From NCBI GenBank assembly GCA_030248215.1, contig JASANG010002082.1:1-64000 (forward strand): a stretch of 64,000 nt of DNA, given 5' to 3'. Positions 1 to 13,200 of the stretch are shown piece by piece (the first letter of the stretch is position 1; the number at the start of each line of letters is the position of its first letter). The notes under the pieces are model-generated. The model did no database searches. It was not told where the DNA came from and saw only the letters and a list, made by a program, of their open reading frames with translations. The position numbers were made by a program, and so were the translations under genes. Source of the stretch: Enoplolaimus lenunculus (taxonomy: Eukaryota; Nematoda; Enoplea; Enoplida; Thoracostomopsidae).

Positions 1-1015
1 AATAATGGCAAATTTTTAGTTTAATCTTTATTGTTCGTCAATTTTCCACTACACCATAGTGCTAATCCACATTCGGATTTGCGACTTATTGTTCAACGGT
101 GTAAACAGGCCGGGCATACATAGGATATCAAGTGTTGACCCGAACAAAAGACGTGGGAGAAGTTATTAGGCCCCAGTTTCGAATTCCAAACAATAAGAAA
201 CTATGTACATAATGGATAGAGTCAAAATTATACGCTATGAATGTCGATTGGCCTAATCCGGGCGTAGTTGTAAATTTTCGACCAACGCATTTTTAGAGGT
301 TCAAGTATACTTACGTTTTGAAAGCATACTACCTAACTAACAAATCTGAAATCATAAAAAACAGTGTGAAACGTGGGATTCAAATATTGCAAGGCGGATT
401 GAAAAATACGCAACAGTCCACAACCGAACTTCAGTGGTACTATCCAGAAAGGCCAAAATTTCATAGTTACTTTTACACGTTTCAAAATTAAAGTTCCAAT
501 CTAATAGGGGTGAAAACATTTGTTTGAAGTTGTACCTAATGTTCCAAAGACAAATTTTGGCTGTTCACGTTATCTCATTAATATCCATATGCACAAAAAA
601 TAGTTTAAATAATGTCGCATAACAAAAAATATCCCTCAAAGTTAAAGCTATAATACTTTATAAGTTTACTTTTGTTTCAGATTTAAAGCGATAATTTACC
701 ACCTGAATCAAAGCGAATACAAAGAACATTATGAGAAGATTTTGATAATAACGCAGCGTAGCGTACGACACCAGCTGTACCGATGTCACAAAACTGGGGG
801 TTAAGTCCTGAAAGAGGGTCGTGTGGTTTGCAACTGAAAAATTTTGTAAAAAATCCAGAACAACATAAATTCAGAGAAGAACATGAACCTCGGAACAAAT
901 GCTCATGGCATTAACCAGACAAGCACAAGTTTGTTAAGGTCATACAATTCAAAGTTATATACGCTTGCACAAAGCAATTTTTGTAAAATTGTGAAGGAAA
1001 ATAGTTAATAAATCT

Positions 1016-1215
1016 GGGCGATGTACAAGAACAGGGCGGACGTAGTATAAGTATTCTGAGTGAAGCCTAAACCTAAGTCGTATACAATGAGTCTGATTAT
1101 AAACCTAGCCCTACGCCTAAGCCTATAAGCATAAGCAAAAAATTAGTCTGAAGCCTAAACTGATTCTATTATAGCCCCTCCGGAAAACGATCAGGTCCTG
1201 CTCTATACATGGGCC
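1016..1215. mobile_element. TTAGGC-core element, left-arm copy
   Basis: Left end resembles GGCCCATGTAT (diverged); right end reads TATACATGGGCC. Between them lie degenerate AAGCCT units and the conserved inner block CAAAAAATTAGTCTGAAG. The mirror copy at 12495-12697 is cleaner and shows the target duplication. Confidence 0.75.
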
Positions 1216-1451
1216 ATAAAATGTACCATTTCCAAGAGTAGTAAGCACAAAACAGCTTCAGGGGTATTTTTGTTTACCGTTTTATATGGTTAAAAGCTTC
1301 ATTGTAGGTTTTGATTTATTTTCCGTTAGTTTTCAATATCGCTATTATGTCCAGCCAAAATATCATAAAATATCAAAGAGGGAATTTTTTTGTTTGTACC
1401 GGGTATCCTTTTAACTGCTTCAGTTTAAGATATGCTCAGTTGTTTCAAACT

Positions 1452-1664
1452 GGCCCATGTATAATGATCAGGGATGAAACGCTTTTCAGCGCTACTGCAA
1501 TAAAGTTCCTAAGCTTAAGATTTAGACTATTTTTTCTTAATCTAAGGCTTACGCTCAGGCTGAAGGTATAAGTTTATTCGCACGTTTAAGTTTAGTCTTA
1601 GGCTTAAGCTTGCGCTTCAGAATATGCTAATACTACTGTTACGGCTCTGCGGTATACATTGTCC
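1452..1664. mobile_element. TTAGGC-core element, diverged
   Basis: Starts GGCCCATGTATAATGATCAG and ends with a degenerate TATACATTGTCC. The core has AAGCTTAGG-type units in two blocks. No clean target duplication is visible, so this copy is probably old. Confidence 0.6.
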
Positions 1665-3599
1665 CAAACTTCTAACACAACCGTTAGCCATAACTGAGTA
1701 ATAGATGTCGAAGATTTTTTAATAATAAATATTCATTATATGGAAGTTTTTTGAAATTTTTTTGGCCAATGTATACAATTCGGCTGTAAGCATAATCCTG
1801 AAAATGTAAAGCTTAAGCTTATTTTATTGCAGTCCTGGAGAAAATTGTTTAGCGTGATTAAATTCAAAGTGAAAGGCTCAGGATTATGCTTAGAATACTG
1901 CTAAACCGTTCAAAGTAACATTTGCCCAAAACTGGAGTAATTATATAACTACGCCAGAAACGTAAAACACCAGGACTGCTAATTGAAACTTCGCATGTTT
2001 TGCCATTGTTATTGACTTAATATCTAACATTTTTCAACTCAAAATTCAATTAATCCGAAAGAAGTTTGGTTGATTTTTAACTGGTTTAAAAAATTGAACA
2101 CGAATGGTAGACGGTTCATAGATGCATCATACCACTTTGGAGCCCACACAACTTTAGCAACAGATTAGATTCGATACTGCGTTCTCCCATATTCTCAAAT
2201 GTGTATAGCAACTATCATCAGTTAATAGTATAGGTTTTTAAACTCTTTAACTATTGCAGGTGTAAAATCAACATTGGTACAGGAGTAAAGCAAATTGTAT
2301 GAGTGCTGAATTTTAGCTCAGCATTCACTGTTTCGAAAGCTCGGGACCTGACACAACTGGTTTTAGGTGCTACACACATTTTAAATCGGGCTTTTATGAA
2401 AAAATTTAGAGACAGTTTCACTACTACTTGTTTATAAACAAGAAGACCGAATTTATTCTGCATATCAGGGTACAATAGGAGGTCTGCTCCGGCTCAGCTC
2501 GGCAGAAAATCGGCCTCCGGCTCGGGTAGAATTTTTCCGCAGGTCCGTTACGTTCAGTAGTAAAATTTTGCATAATTTTGCAAAATTTATCTGTTTAGCG
2601 CGTATCGTTTACTTTTGTTACAATTTTAAGAAAGGATTTCCGAAATTTTGCCATGAAATTAGCGTAAAACCAAACAACTTACAACATATTGCAGATATTG
2701 GCTAAAATTAACTAATTAACCACCATTTTTCTTACCTAATTTCGCATCGCCTCCGCTCCGGCATTTTTCACCTCCGTTCACTCTGCTGCATATATTATCA
2801 TTTGTTGGAATTGAGATGCTTTGAAGTCTTCAGTCTGTATACGTATAGAATTGTGTTAATATATATGTCTATATGAATGCTCTATGTAGGAAGGTGGCGA
2901 AATACGTATGTGGGGCGTTCAGTTTTAACAAATTATATAGGATAAGACTTTGTTTTTTTTCAAGAAAAAAGAAAACTTTGTAGCTATGAAAGATTGAATG
3001 TTGTCAAAATGTTTTTTCATATTAAAGTTTGAATACATCGACCAGGGATCAGTAGCATTCTCCAATTGATGTATGTAGAAATATTTTGCAACATATGTAA
3101 ATATAATAGCATATGGCTTAAAGCAAATATATAATTCATATATTCTTTATTTCATATGACAATTTATACAACAAATCTATAGTGTCTTTTGTACGCTTTC
3201 CTCTTATAGTTTTCGAAATTATCAGATTTTTGCTCAGCTTTAGCTTATAGGATATTAGGTATTAGGTTTAAGAACGTTCGGGTTTTAGGTTTATAATTAA
3301 ATCCAGGTACATGTCGCAGTTTTAGACTTGAGTTATGAAAGAAAGTGAACAAATGCTTAGGGGGACAAAGGCTTATATCCGAAGCCCTTTTATGTGGAGG
3401 TTCTATGAAAGATTTTTGTCGCTTAACCTCTTCAGATGCGCAATATTTCCGCTTTTACATTAAAAACTTATTGTTTTATTTTATAGTTGACCAGATACAT
3501 TTAAGCTTCTAAAGACATGCATACATTGTCTTTGAAAAATTAATACCTGACTTTTTATAAATTTCTAGATCCTTCTGAAACGTGTTTATTCCTGCTGAT

Positions 3600-3700
3600 A
3601 ATAGCACGTAAACCTATCCTAAGCTAAGCTAAGCTTAAGCAAAAAATTGGTCTAAATGGTCTCGCAGAAAAACGTTCCGCCCCGTGATTTTTACATGGGC
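3600..3700. mobile_element. Partial TTAGGC-core element
   Basis: Degenerate CCTAAGCTAAGC units lead into the conserved AACGTTCCGCC block and the end TTTTTACATGGGC. Only one terminus is recognisable. Its mirror copy lies at about 9959-10060. Confidence 0.5.
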
Positions 3701-3771
3701 ATTCTATATTAAACTTCAATTCAATTTTAAGGTAATATATAATTAAAATTCTAGTGCGCGTTCTGAACAAG

Positions 3772-3957
3772 GGCCCATGTAAAGATTAGGGGCGAACTTT
3801 TTCTGTGAACTAGATTAAAAAGTTTAGTTTATTTTTTTGCTTGAATAAACACAAGCTTAGGCTTTAGGAATATGTTCATTTCTATACGCTTAGCTTTTAG
3901 GCTTAGGTTTGAGAATATGCTTATAATACTGATCCGCTCCTGTTCTATACAGTGGCC
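3772..3957. mobile_element. TTAGGC-core element
   Basis: Termini GGCCCATGTAAAGATTAGG and CTATACAGTGGCC, with AGGCTTAGG units between. The flanking 8-mers do not match, so the insertion target is not recovered. The mirror copy is at about 9690-9888. Confidence 0.65.
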
Positions 3958-4093
3958 TAGACGAGTATGTATATGAAGCATGATAGTTAATGATTTCAAT
4001 ATCACAAAAGCGATAATTTGCTGCATATTACTGGCTAATATTAACCAAGACAACAGTTGCATGACTGCAACGAACATCTCTTAAAAATTGTTT

Positions 4094-4281
4094 TTCCAAC
4101 CTTGTACGAACGCTATCATAAAGGGCATCACAGTTACGGTTCTTCCCGTACGGTTTATAGCTCAAAACCGACACGGTTCTGTACGCGATCGTATTGCAAA
4201 AATGGTGGTGTTCCGTACTTTTTATTCGACCCGGTAAATATCGTAACCGTTGACTTTGCCGGTGCCGAAACGGGTTTACAG
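4094..4281 (+). other. Possible exon ending in a strong splice donor
   Basis: An open stretch ends at CAG followed by GTAAGT, a consensus donor. In frame with the donor it would encode ...YFLFDPVNIVTVDFAGAETG. A second frame is also open for most of the stretch, so the coding call is weak. An inverted copy is near 9395-9560 in the other arm. No partner exons or protein family were recognised. Confidence 0.2.
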
Positions 4282-4315
4282 GTAAGTATTACTTGGGATT
4301 TTTTCCTCGTTTCTA

Positions 4316-4672
4316 CCAGGATCGTAATCAGCTCACCTTGCTAGAGGAGCAAGAAGTTTTTAAAGAGGGTTATTTCAGGGTTATTAATGACTTGGGCCCA
4401 TGTAAAGATCGAGGGTGGAACGTGTTTCCGGGCGACTGCAATCAAGTAAGCTTAAGCATTAGACTATTTTTTGCTTGGCTTAGGCGTAGGCTTAGGCTTA
4501 GACTTATGAATATGCATATGGTGACGCTTAGGCTTAGGCTTAAGAATATGCTTGTGATACTGTTCTGCACCTGTTCTTTACATTGGCCATGACTTGCAAG
4601 CAAGGTTGAAAATTTTCAGGGGGAGAAAAAATCTTCTAGGGGTGGGGGTGAGCCCCTCCTGGCCCCGTAGCT
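4316..4672. mobile_element. Diverged hAT-like MITE carrying a nested insertion
   Basis: The flanking pieces GCTCACCTTGCTAGAGGAG and GGTTGAAAATTTTCAGGGGG match the two halves of the well-bounded MITE at 47102-47267, whose ends are CAGGCCTGTAGCC. In this copy the middle is interrupted by a TTAGGC-core element at 4395-4588. Its own termini are worn. Confidence 0.6.
4395..4588. mobile_element. TTAGGC-core element nested in a MITE
   Basis: Termini GGCCCATGTAAAGATC and TTTACATTGGCC, flanked on both sides by the perfect 8-bp direct repeat ATGACTTG (4387-4394 and 4589-4596). The core has AGGCTTAGGCTTAG units. The duplication shows transposition into the older MITE rather than local slippage. Confidence 0.9.
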
Positions 4673-4932
4673 AGAAACAAAGTGAAATTCTACTCTCGGT
4701 ATTCCTGTGATTTTCGCCACCAAGGTCTAGTGACACTTATATATTTTGCATTATTTTTTTTAATTTACCAGTTTTGAAATATTTGCTATTTCAGGCCGTT
4801 TTTGCGAAGTTGACAATCGAACTTGTGCAATAAAGCTGTGTAGAAATAACGGGACTTGTATGATATAGCGAAGTGATGGTGCGTGGTATTGCGTGTGCGC
4901 TAAAGGCAAACTTTCCTTTAAACTATTTTTTA

Positions 4933-5099
4933 CACTGCAAAAAATGGTGAGTCAAATTGACTCTTTCCGAAACACGTTTTCCGGACTACGCAAACTGAGT
5001 CAAAATTCCACTCAGCTAAAGTCAAATATTGACTCAGTTTGTGTAGTCCGGAAAAGCCTATTTCGGAAAGAGACTATTTGACTAACCATTTTTGCAGTG
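4933..5099. mobile_element. Palindromic MITE, CACTGCAAAAA ends
   Basis: The whole 167 bp is nearly self-complementary: CACTGCAAAAAATGGTGAGT at one end and its complement at the other, with long inner arms around CCGGACTAC. A related copy is at 43653-43862 and a mirror copy at about 8551-8717. The 43.6-kb copy is flanked by TA, which would suit the Tc1/mariner superfamily, but assignment is an inference. Confidence 0.8.
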
Positions 5100-5285
5100 C
5101 ATTTTCCAGTAAAAAAGCCGGGGATTAAAAATTACTTTTGTATTTGGTTGCTCTTAAATTTAAAGTAACACGTAGAGTGCAGTTTTGAGGTATGTTCTGC
5201 GTCTCATACGCAACCGGAAACGACCTATTGTGGGTTAACAAGGACCCAAAATTTGTATCCTAACAAAAACTATTACTGTGAAACC

Positions 5286-5465
5286 GGCCAATGTATAGAA
5301 CATGGCTGTAACAGTTGTCATATTCCTAAGCTTAAGCTTTTAAGCTCATGCGTATAACTTGGTTATACCTTAGCCTCAGCCTGAGCCTTAGACCATAACC
5401 AAATAAATTAGTCTAAAGCTTGAGCTTACTCTAGTGCTGACCCAGAGAAAAACGCTCCGCCTCTA
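5286..5465. mobile_element. TTAGGC-core element, one end worn
   Basis: Begins GGCCAATGTATAGAACATGG, then AAGCTTAAGC and CCTCAGCCTGAGCC units, then the conserved block ending in CGCTCCGCCTC. The far terminus is lost. Just downstream, 5530-5610 is a degenerate CCGGAA-rich stretch. Confidence 0.6.
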
Positions 5466-5992
5466 CCTATTTAATTTTTATCGCCATTTTATAGTGAAAT
5501 ATCTTGATTTTCACCGACCAAAATTAAAATTGCGGTAAAAATTACCCTAACCGGAAAGTAAAAAAATGCCGGAACCATAACCGGAACCGGAATTCCGGTT
5601 GCACCATGAGCTTTAGGTATTGTCAGTGAAAAGCGCAAAATTTTTTGTTGTTGCTTATTTTAGGGTTCGCCGGATGTTATTGCCAGTACAGTATTAAAAA
5701 ATTATCCCGAAAGTGATGTGAAAACCGAAAATATATACAGTGCCTTTTCCTTGATAAAATGCTAAGTTGTCATAATCATGGTCTGTTTTGAAGCGAAAAA
5801 CTCAAATTCCAATGTCCGTAGCCAGTTCAACACGCGATGCGGTAAAACAATTGCAGGACAGACATGTGATGTTTGTCTTTACTAAAAAGCACGCTTAGCC
5901 ACGTATTCGTATCTAAACTTGGGCTAAAATTTAATAATATAGCAACAGTTGTTTAGTTAAATGTTTAGCACAATTAATTAAATAACTATTTG

Positions 5993-6170
5993 GGTCCATG
6001 TATAGGATAGGGCAGGAACAGTATATTAAGCATATTCCTAAAAATATGCCCAACCAAGCCTAGCCTAAGGAAGTTCAAGCGTAGCCTTAGCAAAAAATTT
6101 AGTCTAAGCTTAAAGTGACTGTATTACAGCCAACCAGGAAAATGATCCGACCCCGTTCTATACATGGGAA
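5993..6170. mobile_element. TTAGGC-core element
   Basis: Ends GTCCATGTATAGGATAGGGC and TTCTATACATGGGA, with degenerate CCTAAGG units and the conserved CAAAAAATTTAGTCTAAGC block. The mirror copy lies at about 7467-7650. Confidence 0.7.
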
Positions 6171-6565
6171 TTGTTGTTTCAACTGTGACAGCCTTCTGTC
6201 ACATCAAAAAATGTTCAAATCCTAAAACTGTCAAAAAGGTTTCAATTGTCATTTGAGGTGCTGAAAAATTATTTAAACCATAATATCTCTATTATAAAAC
6301 AACTTTGCTAAACGAAAAAAAAAAATAAATTATTACAAATTTTTGCGTTTTAATTCGCCCTTCATTGATGCTGATGTATAAACGAAATCTATATACTAGA
6401 AAAATTGCTCAGCACTTGGAGCATGGATATGCTTCATATTCCTATTAAAAGGATAGTACTAGACCAGCACATTTGTTCTATGTAACCTGGAAAAATATTA
6501 AGAAACAATGGCGTCCAAAATCATGTTGACTATTAATTCTTTGAAACATATTGCGGATAGCAAAA

Positions 6566-7072
6566 TGTTGTATGATTTTCTTTTGTAAGAAACAAATGTT
6601 TTGCTTTAAATGTGTATTGAAGTTTTCTACATGGAACGTACTAAACTCACCTTGGGCTCTCTATTAACATAGTTAATTGAATTCCACAAGAACACTGTAT
6701 GGCGACATAATTGGGGAGTTAGAGTATTGATGACCAATTTTGTTAGATACTTTATTAAACAAGGCGTCACAAAATGACTCACAATTGATGCTTTAAAAAC
6801 GACTCTTGACTTTACCCGCCTTTTAACCTTAGTGACAAACAAACAAGTTTACACGTAGAAATCTATAAATGCGCATTTCGCTGCTAAGTTATATATTTCA
6901 CTGCATAGTCACGACTAGAGGATCAAAATTCTCACCGTATTCTGGCAGTATCGATTAATCTGGCAAAAGCAAGACCATTATACTTCAGCCACGTCTCTGA
7001 AACCCTGCCATTATCTAAGAAATTTCTTAAAATGCCTAATAAATCCGCCAAAAACTTTCAACATAAAAATAG
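6566..7072. other. Spacer of the giant inverted repeat
   Basis: About 507 bp that is not mirrored. Its right half (from about 6860) is the continuation of a dispersed repeat that runs on into the right arm. Its left half (6566-6860) is of unknown origin. A 71-codon open frame lies here on the minus strand but looks like chance. Confidence 0.8.
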
Positions 7073-7250
7073 ATTTGCTCTCCGCAATATGTTTCAGAAG
7101 AATTAATAGTCAACATGATTTTGGACGCCATTGTTTCTTAATATTTTTCCAGGTTACATCGAACGAATGTGCTGGTCTAGTTACTATCCTTTTAATAGGA
7201 ATATGAAGCATATCCCATGCTGCTCAAGTGCTGAGCAATTTTTTCTAGTA
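6860..7250 (-). repeat. Dispersed repeat, copy 1
   Basis: Read on the minus strand, this matches 55895-56290 almost end to end, including GCTCAGCACTTGAGCA, AACCTGGAAAAATATTAAG and TTTTGCCAGATTAATCGAT. It crosses the spacer/right-arm boundary without a break, so that side is the ancestral arrangement. Confidence 0.85.
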
Positions 7251-10200
7251 TATAGATTTCGTTTATACATCAGCATCAATGAAGGGCGAATTAAAACGCA
7301 AAAATTTGTAATAATTTACGTTTAGCAAAGTTGTTTTATAATAGAGATATTATGGTTTAAATAATTTTTCCAACACCTCAAATGACAATTGAAACCTTTT
7401 TGACAGTTTTAGGATTTGAACATTTTTTGATGTGACAGAAGGCTGTCACAGTTGAAACAACAATTGCCCATGTATAGAACGGGGTCGGATCATTTTCCTG
7501 GTTGGCTGTAATACAGTCACTTTAAGCTTCAGACTAAATTTTTTGCTAAGGCTACGCTTGAACTTGTCCTTAGGCTTAGGCTTGGGCTTGGGCATATTTT
7601 TAGGAATATGCTTAATACTACTGTTCCTGCCCTATCCTATACATGGACCCAAATAGTTATTTAATTAATTGTGCTAAACATTTAACTAAACAACTGTTGC
7701 TATATTATTAAATTTTAGCCCAAGTTTAGATACGAATACGTGGCTAAGCGTGCTTTTTAGTAAAGACAAACATCACATGTCTGTCCTGCAATTGTTTTAC
7801 CGCATCGCGTGTTGAACTGGCTACGGACATTGGAATTTGAGTTTTTCGCTTCAAAACAGACCATGATTATGACAACTTAGCATTTTATCAAGGAAAAGGC
7901 ACTGTATATATTTTCGGTTTTCACATCACTTTCGGGATAATTTTTTAATACTGTACTGGCAATAACATCCGGCGAAGCCCTAAAATAAGCAACAACAAAA
8001 AATTTTGCGCTTTTCACTGACAATACCTAAAGCTCATGGGTGCAACCGGAATTCCGGGTTCCGGTTATGGTTCCGGGGCATTTTTTTACTTTCCGGTTAG
8101 GGTAATTTTTACCTCAATTTTAATTTTGGTCGGTGAAAATCAAGATATTTCACTATAAAATGGCGATAAAAATTAAATAGGTAGAGGCGGAGCGTTTTTC
8201 TCTGGGTCAGCACTAGAGTAAGCTCAAGCTTTAGACTAATTTATTTGGTTATGGTCTAAGGCTCAGGCTTGAGGCTAAGGTAGTAACCAAGTTATACGCA
8301 TAGAGCTTAAAAGCTTAAGCTTAGGAATATGACAACTGTTACAGCCATGTTCTATACATTGGCCGGTTTCACAGTAATAGTTTTTGTTAGGATACAAATT
8401 TTGGGTCCTTGTTAACCCACAATAGGTCGTTTCCGGTTGCGTATGAGACGCAGAACATACCTCAAAACTGCACTCTACGTGTTACTTTAAATTTAAGAGC
8501 AACCAAATACAAAAGTAATTTTTAATCCCCGGCTTTTTTACTGGAAAATGCACTGCAAAAATGGTTAGTCAAATAGTCTCTTTCCGAAATAGGCTTTTCC
8601 GGACTACACAAACTGAGTCAATATTTGACTTTAGCTGAGTGGAATTTTGACTCAGTTTGCGTAGTCCGGAAAACGTGTTTCGGAAAGAGTCAATTTGACT
8701 CACCATTTTTTGCAGTGTAAAAAATAGTTTAAAGGAAAGTTTGCCTTTAGCGCACACGCAATACCACGCACCATCACTTCGCTATATCATACAAGTCCCG
8801 TTATTTCTACACAGCTTTATTGCACAAGTTCGATTGTCAACTTCGCAAAAACGGCCTGAAATAGCAAATATTTCAAAACTGGTAAATTAAAAAAAATAAT
8901 GCAAAATATATAAGTGTCACTAGACCTTGGTGGCGAAAATCACAGGAATACCGAGAGTAGAATTTCACTTTGTTTCTAGCTACGGGGCCAGGAGGGGCTC
9001 ACCCCCACCCCTAGAAGATTTTTTCTCCCCCTGAAAATTTTCAACCTTGCTTGCAAGTCATGGCCAATGTAAAGAACAGGTGCAGAACAGTATCACAAGC
9101 ATATTCTTAAGCCTAAGCCTAAGCGTCACCATATGCATATTCATAAGTCTAAGCCTAAGCCTACGCCTAAGCCAAGCAAAAAATAGTCTAATGCTTAAGC
9201 TTACTTGATTGCAGTCGCCCGGAAACACGTTCCACCCTCGATCTTTACATGGGCCCAAGTCATTAATAACCCTGGAATAACCCTCTTGAAAAACTTCTTG
9301 CTCCTCTAGCAAGGTGAGCTGATTACGATCCTGGGTAGAAACGAGGAAAAAATCCCAAGTAATACTTACCTGTAAACCCGTTTCGGCACCGGCAAAGTCA
9401 ACGGTTACGATATTTACCGGGTCGAATCAAAAAGTACGGTACACCACCATTTTTGCAATACGATCGCGTACAGAACCGTGTCGGTTTTGAGCTATAAACC
9501 GTACGGGAAGAACCGTAACTGTGATGCCCTTTATGATAGCGTTCGTACAAGGTTGGAAAAACAATTTTTTCAGAGATGTTCGTTGCAGTCATGCAACTGT
9601 TGTCTTGGTTAATATTAGCCAGTAATATGCAGCAAATTATCGCTTTTGTGATATTGAAATCATTAACTATCATGCTTCATATACATACTCGTCTAGGCCA
9701 CTGTATAGAACAGGAGCGGATCAGTATTATAAGCATATTCTCAAACCTAAGCCTAAAAGCTAAGCGTATAGAAATGAACATATTCCTAAGCCTAAGCTTG
9801 TGTCTATGTCAAGCAAAAAAATTAGTCTAAACTTTTTATTCTAGTCCCACAGAAAAACGTTCCGCCCCTGATCTTTACATGGGCCCTTGTTCAGAACGCG
9901 CACTAGAATTTTAATTATATATTACCTTAAAATTGAATTGAAGTTTAATATAGAATGCCCATGTAAAAATCACGGGGCGGAACGTTTTTCTGCGAGACCA
10001 CTTTAGACCAATTTTTTGCTTAAGCTTAGGCTTAGGCTTAGGATTAGGTTTACGTGCTATTATCAGCAGGAATAAACACGTTTCCAGAAGGATCTAGAGA
10101 ATTTATAAAAAGTCAGGTATCTATATTTTTCAAAGACAATGTATGCATGTTCTTTAGAAGCTTAAATGTATCTGGTCAACTATAAAATAAAACAATAAGT

Positions 10201-13200
10201 TTTTAGATGTAAAAGCGGAAATATTGCGCATCTGAAGAGGTTAAGCGTACAAAAATCTTTCATAGAACCTCCACATAAAAGGGCTTCGGATATAAGCCTT
10301 GGTCCCCCTAAGCATTTGTTCACTTTCTTTCATAACTCAAGTCTAAAACTGCGACATGTACCTGGATTTAATTATAAACCTAAAACCCGAACGTTCTTAA
10401 ACCTAATACCTAATATCCTATAAGCTAAAGCTGAGCAAAAATCTGATAATTTCGAAAACTATAAGAGGAAAGCGTACAAAAGACACTATAGATTTGTTGT
10501 ATAAATTGTCATATGAAATAAAGAATATATGAATTATATATTTGCTTTAAGCCATATGCTATTATATATTTACATATGTTGCAAAATATTTCTACATACA
10601 TCGATTGGAGAATGCTACTGATTCCCTGGTCGATGTATTCAAACTTTAATATGAAAAAACATTTTGACGACATTCAATACTTTCATAGCTACAAAGTTTT
10701 CTTTGCTCTCGCGAAGACAAAAACAAAGTCTTGCTACCTGCTATCTAATTTGTTAAAACTGGAACGCCCCACATACGTATTTCGCCACCTTCCTACATAG
10801 AGCATTCATATAGACATATATATTAACACAATTCTATACGTATACAGACTGAAGACTTCAAAGCATCGCTAATTTCAACAATGTCTAATATATGCAGCAG
10901 AGTGCAACCGGAGGTGAAAAATGCCGGAGCCGGAGGCGATGCGAAATTAGGTAGGAAAAATGGTGGTTAATTAGTTAATTTTAGCCAATATCTGCAATAT
11001 GTTGTAAAGTTGTTTGGTTTTACGCTAATTTCATGGCAAAATTTCGGAAATTCCTTTCTGAAAATTGTGACAAAAGTAAAACGATACGCGCTAAACAGAT
11101 AAATTTTGCAAAATTATGCAAAATTTTACTACTGAACGTACCGGAACCTGCGGCAAAAATTCTACCGGAGCCGGAGGCCGATTTTCTGCCGGAGCTGGAG
11201 CCGGAGACAGACCTCCGATTGTACCCTGATATGCAGAATAAATTCGGTCTTCTTGTTTTATAAACAAGTAGTAGTGAAACTGTCTCCAAATTTTTTCATA
11301 AAAGCCCGTATTCTAAAATGTGTGTAGCACCTAAAACCAGTTGGTGTCAGGTCCCGTAGCTTTCGAAACAGTGAATGCTGAGGCTCAAAATTCAGCACAT
11401 TTTTCGCATACAATTTGCTTTACTCCTGTACCAATGTTGATTTTAACACCTGCAATAGTTAAAGAGTTTAAAAACCTATACTATTAACTGATGATAGTTG
11501 CTATACACATTTGAGAATATGGGCAGAGAACGCAGTATCGAATCTAATCTGTTGCTAAAGTTGTGTGGGCTCCAAAGTGGTATGATGCATCTATGAACCG
11601 TCTACCATTCGTGTTCAATTTTTGAAACCAGTTAAAAATCAACCAAACTTCTTTCGGATTAATTGAATTTTAGTTGAAAAATGTTAGATATTAAGTCAAT
11701 AACAATGGCAAAACATGCGAAGTTTCAATTAGCAGTCCTGGTGTTTTACGTTTCTGGCGTAGTTATATAATTACTCCAGTTTTGGGCAAATGTTACTTTG
11801 AACGGTTTAGCAGTATTCTAAGCATAATCCTGAGCCTTTCACTTTGAATTTAATCACGCTAAACAATTTTCTCCAGGACTGCAATAAAATAAGCTTAAGC
11901 TTTACATTTTCAGGATTATGCTTACAGCCGAATTGTATACATTGGCCAAAAAAATTTCAAAAAACTTCCATATAATGAATATTTATTATTAAAAAATCTT
12001 CGACATCTATTACTCAGTTATGGCTAACGGTTGTGTTAGAAGTTTGGGACAATGTATACCGCAGAGCCGTAACAGTAGTATTAGCATATTCTGAAGCGCA
12101 AGCTTAAGCCTAAGACTAAACTTAAACGTGCGAATAAGCTTATACCTTCAGCCTGAGCGTAAGCCTTAGACTAAGAAAAAATAGTCTAAATCTTAAGCTT
12201 AGGAACTTTATTGCAGTAGCGCTGAAAAGCGTTTCATCCCTGATCATTATACATGGGCCAGTTTGAAACAACTGAGCATATCTTAAACTGAAACAGTTAA
12301 AAAGATACCCGGTACAAACAAAAAAAATTCCTTTTTTGATATTTTATGATATTTTGGCTGGACATAATAGCGATATTGAAAACTAACGGAAAATAAATCA
12401 AAACCTACAATGAAGCTTTTAAACTATAAAACGGTAAACAAAAATACCCTGAAGCTGTTTTGTGCTTACTACTCTTGGAAATGGTACATTTTATGGCCCA
12501 TGTATAGAGCAGGACCTGATCGTTTTCCGGAGGGGCTATAATAGAATCAGTTTAGGCTTCAGACTAATTTTTTGCTTATGCTTATAGGCTTAGGCGTAGG
12601 GCTAGGTTTAGTAATAGACTCATCTATACGCTTAGGCTTAGGCTTACACTTAGGAATATGCTTATACTACTGTTCCGGCCCTGTTCTATACATGGCCCAT
12701 TTTATTAACTATTTTCCTTCACAATTTTACAAAAATTGCTTTTTGCAAGCGTATATAACTTTGAACTGTATGGCCTTAACAAACTTGTGCTTGTCTGGTT
12801 AATGCCATGAGCGTTAGTTCCGAGGTTAATGTACTTCTATGATCTATGTTCTGAGATTTTTTACAAAATTTTTCAGTTGCAAACCACACGACCCCTCTTT
12901 CAGGACTTAACCCCCAGTTTTGTGACATCGGTACAGCTGGTGTCGTACGCTACGCTGCGTTATTATCAAAATCTTCTCATAATGTTCTTTGTATTCGCTT
13001 TGATTCAGGTGGTAAATTATCGCTTTAAATCTGAAACAAAAGTAAACTTATAAAGTATTATAGCTTTAACTTTGAGGGATATTTTTTGTTATGCGACATT
13101 ATTTAAACTATTTTGTGCATATGGATATTAATGAGATAACGTGAACAGCCAAAATTTGTCTTTGGAACATTAGGTACAACTTCAAACAAATGTTTTCACC

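Larger units (their letters stand above)
1..6565. repeat. Left arm of a giant inverted repeat
   Basis: Base 1 onward is the reverse complement of the sequence ending at 13706, and the match runs with scattered substitutions and small indels to about 6565, where it stops inside a dispersed repeat. The arm carries several small transposons (listed separately), a degenerate CCGGAG-rich stretch near 2475-2530 and no convincing gene. Each nested element has a mirror copy in the other arm, so they were present before the duplication. Because the match begins at base 1, the arm may continue outside the window. The boundary near 6565 is by eye, within about 10 bp. Confidence 0.93.

Noticed and set aside
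4893-5081. 62-codon frame present in both arms of the inverted repeat
   Set aside because: It is the sequence of a palindromic MITE; conservation reflects the recent duplication only.
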